A stretch of 64,000 nucleotides of DNA from NCBI RefSeq assembly GCF_005434975.1, contig NZ_SKCJ01000001.1:124001-188000 (forward strand), given 5' to 3'. This DNA comes from Parerythrobacter lutipelagi. GTDB lineage: Bacteria > Pseudomonadota > Alphaproteobacteria > Sphingomonadales > Sphingomonadaceae. The translations under genes were made by a program, and so were the position numbers. Positions within the stretch are counted from its first letter, which is position 1, and every line of letters begins with the position of its first letter. This document shows positions 44,249 to 51,898 of this stretch, in pieces. The notes below the pieces were generated by a model that was not told the origin of the DNA, made no database searches, and worked only from the letters and a program-made list of their open reading frames with translations.

Positions 44249-45190
44249 ATGAATGATCAGTCATCCTTCGACCTAGAGCGCGCCGGACCTGCGGGCAAGA
44301 CGCGAGGGCACGGTGTGGACAAGCTCCATTCCAGCCATGCCAATCATGGCAGTGCAACCCCGGACGAGCACGAACTGATCGTGCGGGACGTAAGGTTTGA
44401 TCGCAATCACCGATCCCCGCGCTGGTGGCACTCGAACGATCCTGTCGCGACGGCATGGTACAATTCGGTTTCCGCCAGTCTGCCGCGCGGAGAGGCCTTC
44501 TTCATCGATACGCTGCGCAATTTCCGTGACGATTTGCCGCCGAAGTTGGCGCGCGAAGTGAAAGCGTTCACCACGCAGGAAATCAATCACACGCGCGAAC
44601 ACGTGGCTTTCAACCGGTTGGTCTCGGCCCATGGCTACAACGTCGAAAGTATTGAACAGGGTATCCAGGCGATGCTCGACCTGACTGAAGGGCGGCCCAA
44701 GGAATTCAATCTCGCGATCACCATCGCGCTCGAACATTTCGCCGCGATGATCAGTCGTCAATTGCTGGTCGACCCGCGTTATCTCGACGGGGCCGACAAA
44801 GTTGCGGCCGACGTGTGGCGCTGGCACGCGACCGAAGAAATCGAGCACAAGGGGCTGGTCTACGATGTCTGGCTCCATGCGACACGCGATTGGAGCGGAT
44901 GGAAGCGGTACAAGACGCGCGCACTCGTCGCGGCCCTGATCACGAGGAAGTACTTCGGAAACCGCATTCGCGATGCAATCGGCTTGCTGGAGCAGGACGG
45001 TTTCAGTCGGCGCAAGGCGAAATGGAAACTGTACGCATTCCTGTGGTGGAAGCCGGGCATGATGCGGCGGATGTTTTTGGAGTGGGCCGCGATCCTGATG
45101 CCGGGGTTCCACCCCTGGAACCGTGACGACCGGGCGCTGATCAGCAAGTTCGACAGTCCCTATTCCGACGCGGTAATGCCGGCCGAGTGA
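44249..45190 (+). CDS. predicted metal-dependent hydrolase, PF10118 family (first copy)
   Basis: 313 residues. It shares block after block with the next gene: VRDVRFDRN, RGEAFFIDTLRNFRDD, TTQEINHTREHVAFN, ALEHFAAMISRQLL, WRWHATEEIEHKGLVYD and the C-terminal MPGFHPWNRDDRALI. The two ExxH motifs (EINH, EIEH) and intervening Glu/His in an all-helical protein look like a ferritin-like di-iron site; that is my inference, as the family is only predicted to be a hydrolase. No ribosome site precedes the ATG and only 30 bp separate it from tetR, so a leaderless message is possible. Confidence 0.85.
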   Translation: MNDQSSFDLERAGPAGKTRGHGVDKLHSSHANHGSATPDEHELIVRDVRFDRNHRSPRWWHSNDPVATAWYNSVSASLPRGEAFFIDTLRNFRDDLPPKLAREVKAFTTQEINHTREHVAFNRLVSAHGYNVESIEQGIQAMLDLTEGRPKEFNLAITIALEHFAAMISRQLLVDPRYLDGADKVAADVWRWHATEEIEHKGLVYDVWLHATRDWSGWKRYKTRALVAALITRKYFGNRIRDAIGLLEQDGFSRRKAKWKLYAFLWWKPGMMRRMFLEWAAILMPGFHPWNRDDRALISKFDSPYSDAVMPAE

Positions 45191-45219
45191 GGGGCTGGAC
45201 CGGCGGCGGGGCATCCTTA

Positions 45220-45259
45220 TTGACATTGATGTAAGTAGTGGATACTTACACTGATGTCA
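45220..45259 (+). promoter_or_regulatory. promoter embedded in a 39-bp palindrome (TetR-type operator)
   Basis: A consensus-like promoter is seen: -35 TTGACA at 45220-45225, 17-bp spacer, -10 TACTTA at 45243-45248. It is covered by an imperfect palindrome from 45221 to 45259. The core TGTAAGTA-GTGGA-TACTTACA is perfect, and the outer arms TGACAT and ATGTCA also match. A dimer bound here would block polymerase. The nearby TetR protein is the obvious candidate. Confidence 0.85.
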
Positions 45260-45282
45260 GTAATTATTGGAGTCCGTCCGTG

Positions 45283-46155
45283 AACGCCCCTGCCCAGATC
45301 GATCTCGATGCCCGCAAAAATCCGACGCCCGAAGATCTCGATATCACTGTGCGTGACGAGCGGTTCAATCGGGGGACGACCCCGGACCGTTGGTGGGCCG
45401 GCGAACCCTTTGGCACAGCGTGGCACAATGCGCTCTCAGCGACCTTTCCGCGCGGCGAAGCCTTCTTCATCGAGGCGGTAAAAGCACACCGTGAAGGCGC
45501 CGACCCCAAATTGGCCGCAGAAATCCGCGCGTTTGTGAAACAGGAAATCAATCACACGCGCGAACATATCGCTTTCAACAAGCTGGCAGAGAATCACGGT
45601 TACGACATCAAGGCGATCGACGAGCGCGTTCGCCAGATGCTCGAACTGACCAAGGACCGGCCGGCGATTGCCAATCTCGCCGTCACCATGGCGCTCGAGC
45701 ACTATACTGCGATGATGGCGCATGAATTCCTCGCCAACCCGAAGCACTTCGACAAAGCCGACCCGGAAATCCGCGATATGTGGCGCTGGCACTCGGTCGA
45801 GGAAGTCGAGCACAAGGGTGTGGCTTACGACACATGGAACCACGCTACGCGGAGCTGGACCGGCTGGCAGCGTTGGAAAGTGCGCAGTCTGGTGATGGTT
45901 TCCGTCACGGGCCGCTTTTTCAAGAACCGCTGGGCTGATTCGATGAACCTGCTCGCGCAGGACGGCATCACCGGCTGGAAAGCGCGCTGGGGGCTGTTCA
46001 AATATCTCGCCTGGTCGCCTGGCGTGGTGCGCCGCATTTTCCCGGCGTGGCTCGCCTATTTCAAGCCGGGCTTTCACCCGTGGGACCACGACGACCGCGA
46101 GCTGATCAAACTCTACGAAGGTGAATTTGAAGCCGCCCTGATGCCGGCAGAGTGA
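45283..46155 (+). CDS. predicted metal-dependent hydrolase, PF10118 family (second copy)
   Basis: 290 residues from GTG 45283, because GGAG lies seven bases upstream and the earlier GTG at 45238 is inside the promoter. It is a clear paralogue of the preceding gene over the whole length: VRDERFNRG, PRGEAFFIEAVKAHREG, VKQEINHTREHIAFNKL, ALEHYTAMMAHEFL, WRWHSVEEVEHKGVAYD, KPGFHPWDHDDRELI. The His and Glu positions of the presumed metal site are the same in both. It has its own repressible-looking promoter and ends at a strong terminator. Confidence 0.87.
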   Translation, partial: NAPAQIDLDARKNPTPEDLDITVRDERFNRGTTPDRWWAGEPFGTAWHNALSATFPRGEAFFIEAVKAHREGADPKLAAEIRAFVKQEINHTREHIAFNKLAENHGYDIKAIDERVRQMLELTKDRPAIANLAVTMALEHYTAMMAHEFLANPKHFDKADPEIRDMWRWHSVEEVEHKGVAYDTWNHATRSWTGWQRWKVRSLVMVSVTGRFFKNRWADSMNLLAQDGITGWKARWGLFKYLAWSPGVVRRIFPAWLAYFKPGFHPWDHDDRELIKLYEGEFEAALMPAE

Positions 46156-46178
46156 TCCCCGCTCGATTCTAGTGAATG

Positions 46179-46206
46179 GGCCCCGCATTGCTGCGGGGCC
46201 TTTTTC
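46179..46206 (+). terminator. Rho-independent terminator after the PF10118 pair
   Basis: GGCCCCGC and GCGGGGCC form a perfect 8-bp stem around ATTGCT, followed by TTTTTCGTTT. It lies 24 bp after the stop of the second hydrolase gene and just before the convergent GNAT gene. Confidence 0.92.
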
Positions 46207-46209
46207 GTT

Positions 46210-46758
46210 TCAGGCTGCCTGACTGGATGCCGCAGGACCGGAGAAGGCCGAGTCCTGCCCGAGGCTGAGCCGATATTCCGCTGTCGGAGCTTCCTCGCCG
46301 CGACCACAGCTGTGCCTCATGGCAATTGCTCCAGTCGGCGCGAACCCCAGTTTGGTGAGGACGCTGCCGGACGCGGGATTGTCGAGAAAATGGCTCGCAA
46401 CCAGCTCGTCATGCCCCAGCATACGGGCGATTTCGATAACTGCCCGCCCGGCCTCGGTGGCGAACCCCTGCCCCCAGTATGGACGACCAATCCAATAGCC
46501 TAGCTCAACCCCGTCTCCGGTCCGGTCAATTCCGATGCAACCGATCAACTGCGCATTGGCGGCGCGAGTGATGAGGAAGCGCGGCGACATCGGGTCTCTC
46601 GGCAATTCGACAAACGCTTGCGCGTCTTCAACCCTGTACGGCCAGGGTGCGCGTGCGAGATTCCGCACGACACCTTCATCGGCGATCCCGCCGTAGATGG
46701 CCTGCCAGTCCTCTTTCCAGACCGGCCTCAGCAATAGCCTGTCGGTACGGTGAAACAT
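46210..46758 (-). CDS. GNAT family N-acetyltransferase (RimJ/RimL type)
   Basis: 182 residues. The acetyl-CoA site is visible in GVELGYWIGRPYWGQGFATEAGRAVI (the Q/RxxGxG/A-type loop), and the start RTDRLLLRPVWKEDW is typical of RimJ-like enzymes. It may acetylate a protein N-terminus or a small amine. It lies downstream of rplU-rpmA on the same strand, a place where GNAT genes are common in alphaproteobacteria, though a hairpin lies between. Confidence 0.88.
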   Translation of the reverse strand: MFHRTDRLLLRPVWKEDWQAIYGGIADEGVVRNLARAPWPYRVEDAQAFVELPRDPMSPRFLITRAANAQLIGCIGIDRTGDGVELGYWIGRPYWGQGFATEAGRAVIEIARMLGHDELVASHFLDNPASGSVLTKLGFAPTGAIAMRHSCGRGEEAPTAEYRLSLGQDSAFSGPAASSQAA

Positions 46759-46859
46759 TTCATCTACTCCTCTGCGCCCCGCGCCAGGCTCCTATTCCGG
46801 CCGCGTGACAATTGCATTTCAGCGAAACATATTCCGCCGAGCTTGGAGGGAGAAACGAC

Positions 46860-46891
46860 AAGAGGGAGACAGGCTGGCCCATCTCCCTCTT
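46860..46891 (-). terminator. hairpin after rpmA
   Basis: AAGAGGGAGA and TCTCCCTCTT form a perfect 10-bp stem with a 12-base loop, about 60 bp after the rpmA stop. Read leftward, it is followed by GTCGTTTC, a weak T-run. It probably ends or attenuates the ribosomal-protein transcript before the GNAT gene. Confidence 0.6.
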
Positions 46892-46952
46892 CAGTGCCGG
46901 TCTGAACCGGCTGGACCATCCTGCTGGATGATCCTGTCAGTGAATCATCCGT

Positions 46953-47222
46953 TTATTCGGCTGCTTCCGCCATCATGTCCACCGACACGAATTTACGGCC
47001 GAGCTTGCCTTTGTGGAATCGCACCACGCCATCGGTAAGCGCGAACAGCGTGTGGTCCTTGCCCATGCCGACATTGTCTGCCGGATAGAACTTGGTGCCA
47101 CGCTGGCGCACGATAATGTTGCCGGCGATCACAGCCTGGCTGCCGAACTTCTTCACACCAAGGCGACGACCGGCCGAATCACGACCGTTGCGAGACGAAC
47201 CACCTGCTTTTTTATGTGCCAT
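46953..47222 (-). CDS. rpmA: 50S ribosomal protein L27
   Basis: 89 residues, starting [20 protein letters not shown] with the usual [19 protein letters not shown] and [14 protein letters not shown] blocks. L27 reaches the peptidyl-transferase centre with its N-terminus. The start has no cleavable extension of the Firmicutes type. It follows rplU by 13 bp. Confidence 0.98.
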   Translation of the reverse strand: MAHKKAGGSSRNGRDSAGRRLGVKKFGSQAVIAGNIIVRQRGTKFYPADNVGMGKDHTLFALTDGVVRFHKGKLGRKFVSVDMMAEAAE

Positions 47223-47235
47223 CGTCGATTACCTC

Positions 47236-47751
47236 TTACTTCTTCGCTGCCGGCTTTTTGGCCGGCGCATTCTTGGCTGCCGGCTTCTTGGCGGCTGCGG
47301 TTTTCTTCGGTGCGGCCTTCTTGGCTGCTGGCTTTGTCTCAGCGTCCGCCTTCTTGGCTGGAGCCGCTTTGGTTTCAGCCTTCTTCGTTTCCTTGGCAGG
47401 AGCGTCAGCCGGCTTTGCAGCTTCCTTCTTCGGCGCGGCCTTCTTTTTCGAGCCTTCGCCGACATCGGTGATGCGCAGCAGGGTCAACTGCTGGCGGTGA
47501 CCATTCTTCCGGCGGTAGTTATGACGGCGACGTTTCTTGAAAACGATCACCTTCTCGCTCTTCGCCTGCGCGATGATTTCAGCCGAAACGGTTACCTTCG
47601 AAGCGTCGGAAATCGAATCGCCTTCGCCAGCGAGGAGGATATCACCCAGCGTCACTGTGTCGCCGGCTTCTCCAGCCAGCTTCTCAACCGCGATTTTGTC
47701 TCCGGCGGCAACCCGGTATTGTTTGCCGCCCGTGCGCACTACTGCGAACAT
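47236..47751 (-). CDS. rplU: 50S ribosomal protein L21 with long Ala/Lys-rich tail
   Basis: 171 residues. The first 100 are an ordinary L21 ([42 protein letters not shown]). About 70 extra residues follow, made of Ala, Lys, Pro and Glu/Asp ([33 protein letters not shown]), like histone H1-type tails. Such tails on L21 are seen in other alphaproteobacteria as far as I know. The tail is likely disordered and may contact RNA. First gene of rplU-rpmA. Confidence 0.96.
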   Translation of the reverse strand: MFAVVRTGGKQYRVAAGDKIAVEKLAGEAGDTVTLGDILLAGEGDSISDASKVTVSAEIIAQAKSEKVIVFKKRRRHNYRRKNGHRQQLTLLRITDVGEGSKKKAAPKKEAAKPADAPAKETKKAETKAAPAKKADAETKPAAKKAAPKKTAAAKKPAAKNAPAKKPAAKK

Positions 47752-47959
47752 GGTCGTAATCTCTCAATCTTGTTGCTGTGCCGCATTCTCGCGAAAACGG
47801 CGCGTCCGAACACCCGCCGATTGGCGTGGCCCGGAAAGAAGCGTGCCGTTAAGGGAAACCCGCTGCCAAGTCAACGCCAAGCCGTGCGGTTTTTTGCTGC
47901 CCGGTGTCATGTTGCAGCAGATACTGGCAAGCGTCGGACACCGTGCTACAGGGCAAGCG

Positions 47960-48472
47960 ATGAAATGGCCAGTTTCCTTTGCTATCACCTTGTCCGCCGC
48001 GATTGCGCTGTCTGGTTGTGCCGCCAGCAAGGCAGACTATCCCACGCTGTCGATTCGGGACTTCGAACGCCAGCAAGGCAGTTTCGAAGCGCCGGAAGGC
48101 TCAGCGGCCTTGACCCCGGCACCCTTGCCGCTCGAAAAAATGGCGCGTGTCGCCGCTCTTCGTCAGAACATTGCCAGTGCCCATCAAACATTCATGGGCG
48201 AGGTACCTAGCGCAAGAAATGCTGTGCGCGGCGCGGCAGGCACGTCCGTAGGCAACGATCGCTGGTCTGCGGCGCAAGTTGCGCTTTCCTCGCTCGAATC
48301 GCGCCGGAGCCTGGCTGCGGTCGTCTTGAGCGACCTCGATCTGATGTTCGTCGACACGACGCTCGCGTTTGAAGAGCGTGACGCCGTCGCGAATGCCCGC
48401 GAGTATGCGACTCTGCTTATCCGCGAGGAGGATGAAATCCTTGCCGAGTTGCGCGGCGCGCTCTCTCAATAG
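47960..48472 (+). CDS. lipoprotein, unknown function
   Basis: 170 residues from ATG 47960; the long open frame upstream is antisense to rplU and is not real. The N-terminus is a lipoprotein signal (MKWPVSFAITLSAAIALSGC) with mature Cys20. The remainder is mostly helical, with a coiled-coil-like C-terminal half (FVDTTLAFEERDAVANAREY, REEDEILAELRGAL). No known domain is evident. It is divergent from rplU and has no same-strand partner. Confidence 0.75.
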   Translation: MKWPVSFAITLSAAIALSGCAASKADYPTLSIRDFERQQGSFEAPEGSAALTPAPLPLEKMARVAALRQNIASAHQTFMGEVPSARNAVRGAAGTSVGNDRWSAAQVALSSLESRRSLAAVVLSDLDLMFVDTTLAFEERDAVANAREYATLLIREEDEILAELRGALSQ

Positions 48473-48581
48473 GCCTGTCCAAGAAATCGCCCGACAGAAA
48501 ACGTGCGAGACCGCTTTGCGCGATCCCGCACGCTTGCAGCGCTGATAAATCCCATTGCTGGGTGCGGCGTCCTCTCCCGAC

Positions 48582-49004
48582 CTAAACCAGCGCCGCAATC
48601 GTAATGGTTGCCAGACCCCACATCAGGATCAGGACTGGCAGGATGAGCATCTGGACCATCGCGTCCTTTCCGCTCAGGCGCCCGGTAAACGTCTGGATAC
48701 CGCTATGTTTGAGCTGGCCGAAGCTCAAAGCCTGGCTCTTCGTTTCCGGCGCAAGCCGTGCCCAGATGGTCGGGACACCAAATGCGGCAAACACGAAAAT
48801 GAAGCAGATCGCCATCGGCAGGATGAGCCCGGGCGAAGAGAACCCGATTGCCGCTATCGCGAGGAAGCCGAGATAAAGGCCAACCGTGATACCATAGAGC
48901 GCGCGCGGCAGTTCGAAGGTCCGATCAACCTCATGCGATTTGACCGGAATTTCGCGAACAATTGCACGATCGAGAATCTCTTCGCGGACGAGATGCTTGG
49001 ACAT
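48582..49004 (-). CDS. small membrane protein under a possible FNR-type box
   Basis: 140 residues from ATG 49004, with AAAGGAG seven bases upstream. After a polar N-terminus (MSKHLVREEILDRAIVREIP) come two adjacent membrane helices (ALYGITVGLYLGFLAIAAIG, LILPMAICFIFVFAAFG) and one at the C-terminus (MLILPVLILMWGLATITIAAL). No catalytic residues stand out. An exact FNR/Anr-type site lies about 60 bp upstream, suggesting control by oxygen. It follows moaE on the same strand. Confidence 0.75.
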   Translation of the reverse strand: MSKHLVREEILDRAIVREIPVKSHEVDRTFELPRALYGITVGLYLGFLAIAAIGFSSPGLILPMAICFIFVFAAFGVPTIWARLAPETKSQALSFGQLKHSGIQTFTGRLSGKDAMVQMLILPVLILMWGLATITIAALV

Positions 49005-49058
49005 TGTAGGCTCCTTTGTCTGTTGAGCCCTTTCTGCGTCCGCGAAAACGCACACGCC

Positions 49059-49072
49059 TTGATCTGGATCAA
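49059..49072. promoter_or_regulatory. FNR/Anr-type binding site
   Basis: TTGATCTGGATCAA is a perfect match to the TTGAT-N4-ATCAA consensus bound by FNR, Anr, FixK and related CRP-family oxygen regulators. It lies between moaE (stop 49083) and the small membrane protein (start 49004, leftward), centred 61 bp before that ATG. A chance exact match in one spacer is unlikely but cannot be excluded. Confidence 0.7.
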
Positions 49073-49082
49073 AGTCGCGAAA

Positions 49083-49535
49083 TTATTTCCCGTCATTCCA
49101 GCGTGCGATGGCAGCGTGATCATCGCTTCGCGGCTCGATCCAGTGCCAGCCGTCGGCACGCTGCTCCCGTTTCCAGAACCACGAAGCGCATTTGAGATGG
49201 TCCATGCAGTAGTCCACAGCGTCGATCGCTTCACGCCGGTGAGGAGCCGCCGCTGAAACACAGACGATTGGTTCACCCACTTGCAGAACGCCCACCCGGT
49301 GCGCGATCAGAATGCCCAAGAGATCGAACCGGTTGTGCGCCGCATGAGCCAGATGTTCTATCCCGGGCAGCGTGAGCGGCCGGTAACAGGACAGCTCCAG
49401 ACCTTCGATGCCCTGCCCTCCGCGCACTTCCCCCACGAAGTGGCAGACGCCGCCCGATTGAGGATGCGCCTTGGCAAACTTGTCGATCAATTCGGCAGGA
49501 ACGAAGGGTTCGGCCAGCAAGCGAGCGTCGCGCAA
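49083..49535 (-). CDS. moaE: molybdopterin synthase catalytic subunit
   Basis: 150 residues. MoaE marks are GGVCHFVGEVRGG, LELSCYRPL (in place of the usual EHY block), IAHRVGVLQVGEPIVCVSAAAPHR and the active-site LKCASWFWKRE, where the Lys residues help move sulfur from MoaD. It inserts sulfur into precursor Z with MoaD. The gene starts three bases after the moaD stop, so the pair is coupled. Confidence 0.93.
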   Translation of the reverse strand: MRDARLLAEPFVPAELIDKFAKAHPQSGGVCHFVGEVRGGQGIEGLELSCYRPLTLPGIEHLAHAAHNRFDLLGILIAHRVGVLQVGEPIVCVSAAAPHRREAIDAVDYCMDHLKCASWFWKREQRADGWHWIEPRSDDHAAIARWNDGK

Positions 49536-49538
49536 AAG

Positions 49539-49781
49539 TCAACCTCCGCTGACTGGCGGCAGCAAGGCGATTTCGTCACCATGGTCGGCCAGCAGATCAG
49601 ATTTTACCGCCAGCACCTGGCCCCTGCAGGCGACATTGACGCGATCTTCGCAAAGCACTGCAGACATTTCCGGCCCGACCAGATCGAGCAGACCCGACCA
49701 ATCCAGCGGCGCTTGGGCCTGCATTTCGGGGCAGCCGACGAGGTCTTGCAACGGCCCGAGGAAAAGGATTCGTACGGGCAT
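49539..49781 (-). CDS. moaD: molybdopterin synthase sulfur-carrier subunit
   Basis: 80 residues, a ubiquitin-like fold ending in the required Gly-Gly (LPPVSGG), which is thiocarboxylated to deliver sulfur. DEIALLPPVSGG is the usual C-terminal block. It lies between moaA and moaE with one- and three-base gaps. Confidence 0.95.
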   Translation of the reverse strand: MPVRILFLGPLQDLVGCPEMQAQAPLDWSGLLDLVGPEMSAVLCEDRVNVACRGQVLAVKSDLLADHGDEIALLPPVSGG

Positions 49782-49782
49782 G

Positions 49783-50787
49783 TCAGCCGCCCGTCATCGA
49801 CATATGACGGGCCAAGGCAGGAGCGTCATGCGCGGCGTCGATCCGAAAATGGTGCCGTTCGGGCTTGATCAGCATCGCCCGGTCAAGAGCGCTTTCGATC
49901 TCCCGCTCCGGCGCCTCCGAACGAAGCGCTGCACGCAGATCCACTTGCTCACCGCCGCCAAGGCATGGAAACAATTGTCCGGTGGCGGTCACCCGCATGC
50001 GATTGCACCCGGCGCAGAAATTATCCGTCAGAGGCGAGATAAAGCCGATCCGGCCGCCCGTCTCGTGAACATCGAAATAGCGCGCAGGCCCCCCCGTCCG
50101 ATGCTCAGACGGGGCAAGTGTGAACTCATCTTCGAGACCTCGGCGGATTTCAGTCAGAGGCAGAAAGCGATCAAGCCTCACGTCATCCACTTCGCCCAGA
50201 GGCATCGTCTCGATCAGACTGATATCGAACCCTTGTCCATGTGCCCAGCGCAGCAATGCGGGGATCTCTGCGTCGTTGATCCCTTTCAGCGCAACGGTGT
50301 TGATCTTCACTGCCAATCCGGCGTCCTTCGCCGCTGTGAGTCCTGCCAGCACTTGCGGCAAAACATCGCGCCGCGACAGTTGCTGGAAAACCTCCCTGTC
50401 GAGCGTATCGAGCGATACGTTGATCCGCCTGACACCGGCGTCTGCCAGCGCGTGCGCAAATCGGGCCAGCTGAGTGCCGTTCGTCGTCAATGTCACTTCG
50501 TCAAGATCGCCGCCGACATGACGGCCAAGCGCCTGCACCAGATCGACCATGTCACGCCGCACCAGGGGCTCGCCTCCGGTCAGCCGTATTCGCCGAATGC
50601 CTCGCGCCATGAACCCCTGGGCCAACTCATATAGCTCTTCAAGTGTCAGCACCTCGGCCTTAGGCAGGAATCGCATCTGCTCCGGCATGCAATAAGTGCA
50701 GCGCAAGTCACACCGGTCGGTCACCGACAGGCGCAAATAATTGATTTTGCGGGCGAACCCGTCAATCAATGGTCGCCCCTCAGCCAT
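49783..50787 (-). CDS. moaA: GTP 3',8-cyclase (molybdenum cofactor biosynthesis)
   Basis: 334 residues. The radical-SAM cluster motif is CDLRCTYCMP at about 25-34, followed by the SAM-binding GGEP (RLTGGEPLVRR). The second, C-terminal [4Fe-4S] cluster is held by CAGCNRMRVTATGQLFPC, and the protein ends in Gly-Gly (MSMTGG), needed for GTP binding. It makes the first molybdopterin intermediate with MoaC, which is not in the window. The start overlaps the upstream gene by eight bases. Confidence 0.97.
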   Translation of the reverse strand: MAEGRPLIDGFARKINYLRLSVTDRCDLRCTYCMPEQMRFLPKAEVLTLEELYELAQGFMARGIRRIRLTGGEPLVRRDMVDLVQALGRHVGGDLDEVTLTTNGTQLARFAHALADAGVRRINVSLDTLDREVFQQLSRRDVLPQVLAGLTAAKDAGLAVKINTVALKGINDAEIPALLRWAHGQGFDISLIETMPLGEVDDVRLDRFLPLTEIRRGLEDEFTLAPSEHRTGGPARYFDVHETGGRIGFISPLTDNFCAGCNRMRVTATGQLFPCLGGGEQVDLRAALRSEAPEREIESALDRAMLIKPERHHFRIDAAHDAPALARHMSMTGG

Positions 50788-51109
50788 CGAACCGGCCCGC
50801 CCCGTGGAGCGGCAGATATTGCCCTGTCACGCCCGGCGCCTGCTCCAGAAAAGCCAGCGCTGCGGCAATCGATGCCTCGTCGTCACCCGCAACGATGTTC
50901 ACCCGGGCAGGCGCGTGAGCGCGCGCAAGGTCATGCGCCATGGCGCGCCGCCAATCGGCATGATCGAAGCTTGCCGGTGGAACGACAATAGCGAGGTCTT
51001 TCCCTTCCGCGAGATACTTGCGGGCGCTGTGCAAATGATGTTCGCGAAAAGCTTCGGCCGCTTCCAGCGCTGTCTCTGGCAACCGTTCTATGCGCAGAGC
51101 CACCTGCAT
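50780..51109 (-). CDS. conserved small protein between folB and moaA, unknown function
   Basis: 109 residues from ATG 51109 (GTG 51112 also possible). The pattern of strand, helix and Gly-rich ends (DLAIVVPPASFDHADWRRAMAHDLARAHAPARVNIVAG) and the C-terminal APGVTGQYLPLHGAGRFDG recall the start and end of a short-chain-dehydrogenase-like Rossmann protein, but the NAD-binding Gly loop is absent. It overlaps moaA by eight bases and follows folB by four, so all three are co-translated. I know no function. Confidence 0.75.
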   Translation of the reverse strand: MQVALRIERLPETALEAAEAFREHHLHSARKYLAEGKDLAIVVPPASFDHADWRRAMAHDLARAHAPARVNIVAGDDEASIAAALAFLEQAPGVTGQYLPLHGAGRFDG

Positions 51110-51113
51110 CACC

Positions 51114-51485
51114 TCAGCGCCGATGCCGCGTGAGCGTGATACCGATTTTCTCGTCTGCTTCGGAGATAGCGAGTTTCACGATCTTCACCGTAACCGCTTC
51201 GACCCGCTCATCCTGAAGAAACAGTGTTTCGCAAATGTGATCGGCAACGGCTTCGATCAATTTGAAATGGACACCTGGCGGCAAGGCATCGCTCGCGGCA
51301 AATTTCAGATCCATGTAGTTCTTGCTCGCTTCGAGCGGTGTATCCGGCTCGTACCGTTCAGCAATCCTCATCTGGGCCTGAATGGTGATCCGCAGCGGCT
51401 GGGGCTTGCCGGTCTCCTCCGAATAGATGCCGGTCAGGACATTGTGTTCAAGATCGGCGACTTCGAGGATGAGCGAATCGGGCAT
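51114..51485 (-). CDS. folB: dihydroneopterin aldolase-family protein
   Basis: 123 residues of the tunnelling fold. FolB blocks are LILEVADLEHNVLTGIYSEE, NYMDLKFAASDALPPG, LIEAVADHICETLFLQDERVEAV and the C-terminal VKIVKLAISEADEKIGITL with the active-site-type Lys. It would convert dihydroneopterin in folate synthesis. Its placement ahead of pterin-based moaA makes a GTP/pterin theme. First gene of a tightly packed leftward unit. Confidence 0.9.
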   Translation of the reverse strand: MPDSLILEVADLEHNVLTGIYSEETGKPQPLRITIQAQMRIAERYEPDTPLEASKNYMDLKFAASDALPPGVHFKLIEAVADHICETLFLQDERVEAVTVKIVKLAISEADEKIGITLTRHRR

Positions 51486-51523
51486 AGCGGGTAGCCTTAG
51501 ACAATTCGTGTCAAAGCGCGAAG

Positions 51524-51898
51524 TCAGCAGGGCCGATCCATATAGGCGATGACATCGACCAACCGGTCAGGCTCCAGCCCGAGCAACTCCACTTTCCCCT
51601 CGGTCAGGGGTTCGATCAGGGTCGGTGCAACCAGTTCCTCCCCATTGACCCGCAAGGCAATCGGTTTGCCGACGAAATCACGGCTCATTTCCTCCAGCTG
51701 CCTCGCCACATTTTTTCGAAAGGCGACCCGCAAGACAGGTAGCTGAGTTGGCCGGTCGATGGACCGCCGATAATTTTCGACGTTTCCGGCACAGAGCTTG
51801 ATATTGCCGAACCACGCACCGGCCTGCCGTTCAGGCTCGCCGCAACTTGTGCCCAGCACAGACAGGCTGGCCAGGCAGGCAGCGCGAAGAAAAGTCAT
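51524..51898 (-). CDS. lipoprotein resembling the SecD P1 head domain
   Basis: 124 residues from ATG 51898, whose ATGA overlaps the methyltransferase stop. A lipoprotein signal has mature Cys in SVLGTSCGEP. The body (LRVAFRKNVARQLEEMSRDF, GKPIALRVNGEELVAPTLIE, EGKVELLG) resembles the head subdomain of the SecD periplasmic loop (compare the usual VGKPLAIVLDGxVxSAPxI). It lacks any membrane pump part, so it cannot replace SecD. Role unknown. The SecD likeness is read by eye. Confidence 0.7.
   Translation of the reverse strand: MTFLRAACLASLSVLGTSCGEPERQAGAWFGNIKLCAGNVENYRRSIDRPTQLPVLRVAFRKNVARQLEEMSRDFVGKPIALRVNGEELVAPTLIEPLTEGKVELLGLEPDRLVDVIAYMDRPC

Noticed and set aside
47537-47959. N-terminal extension of the lipoprotein gene at 47960
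   Set aside because: It runs antisense through rplU; the lipoprotein signal starts at ATG 47960.
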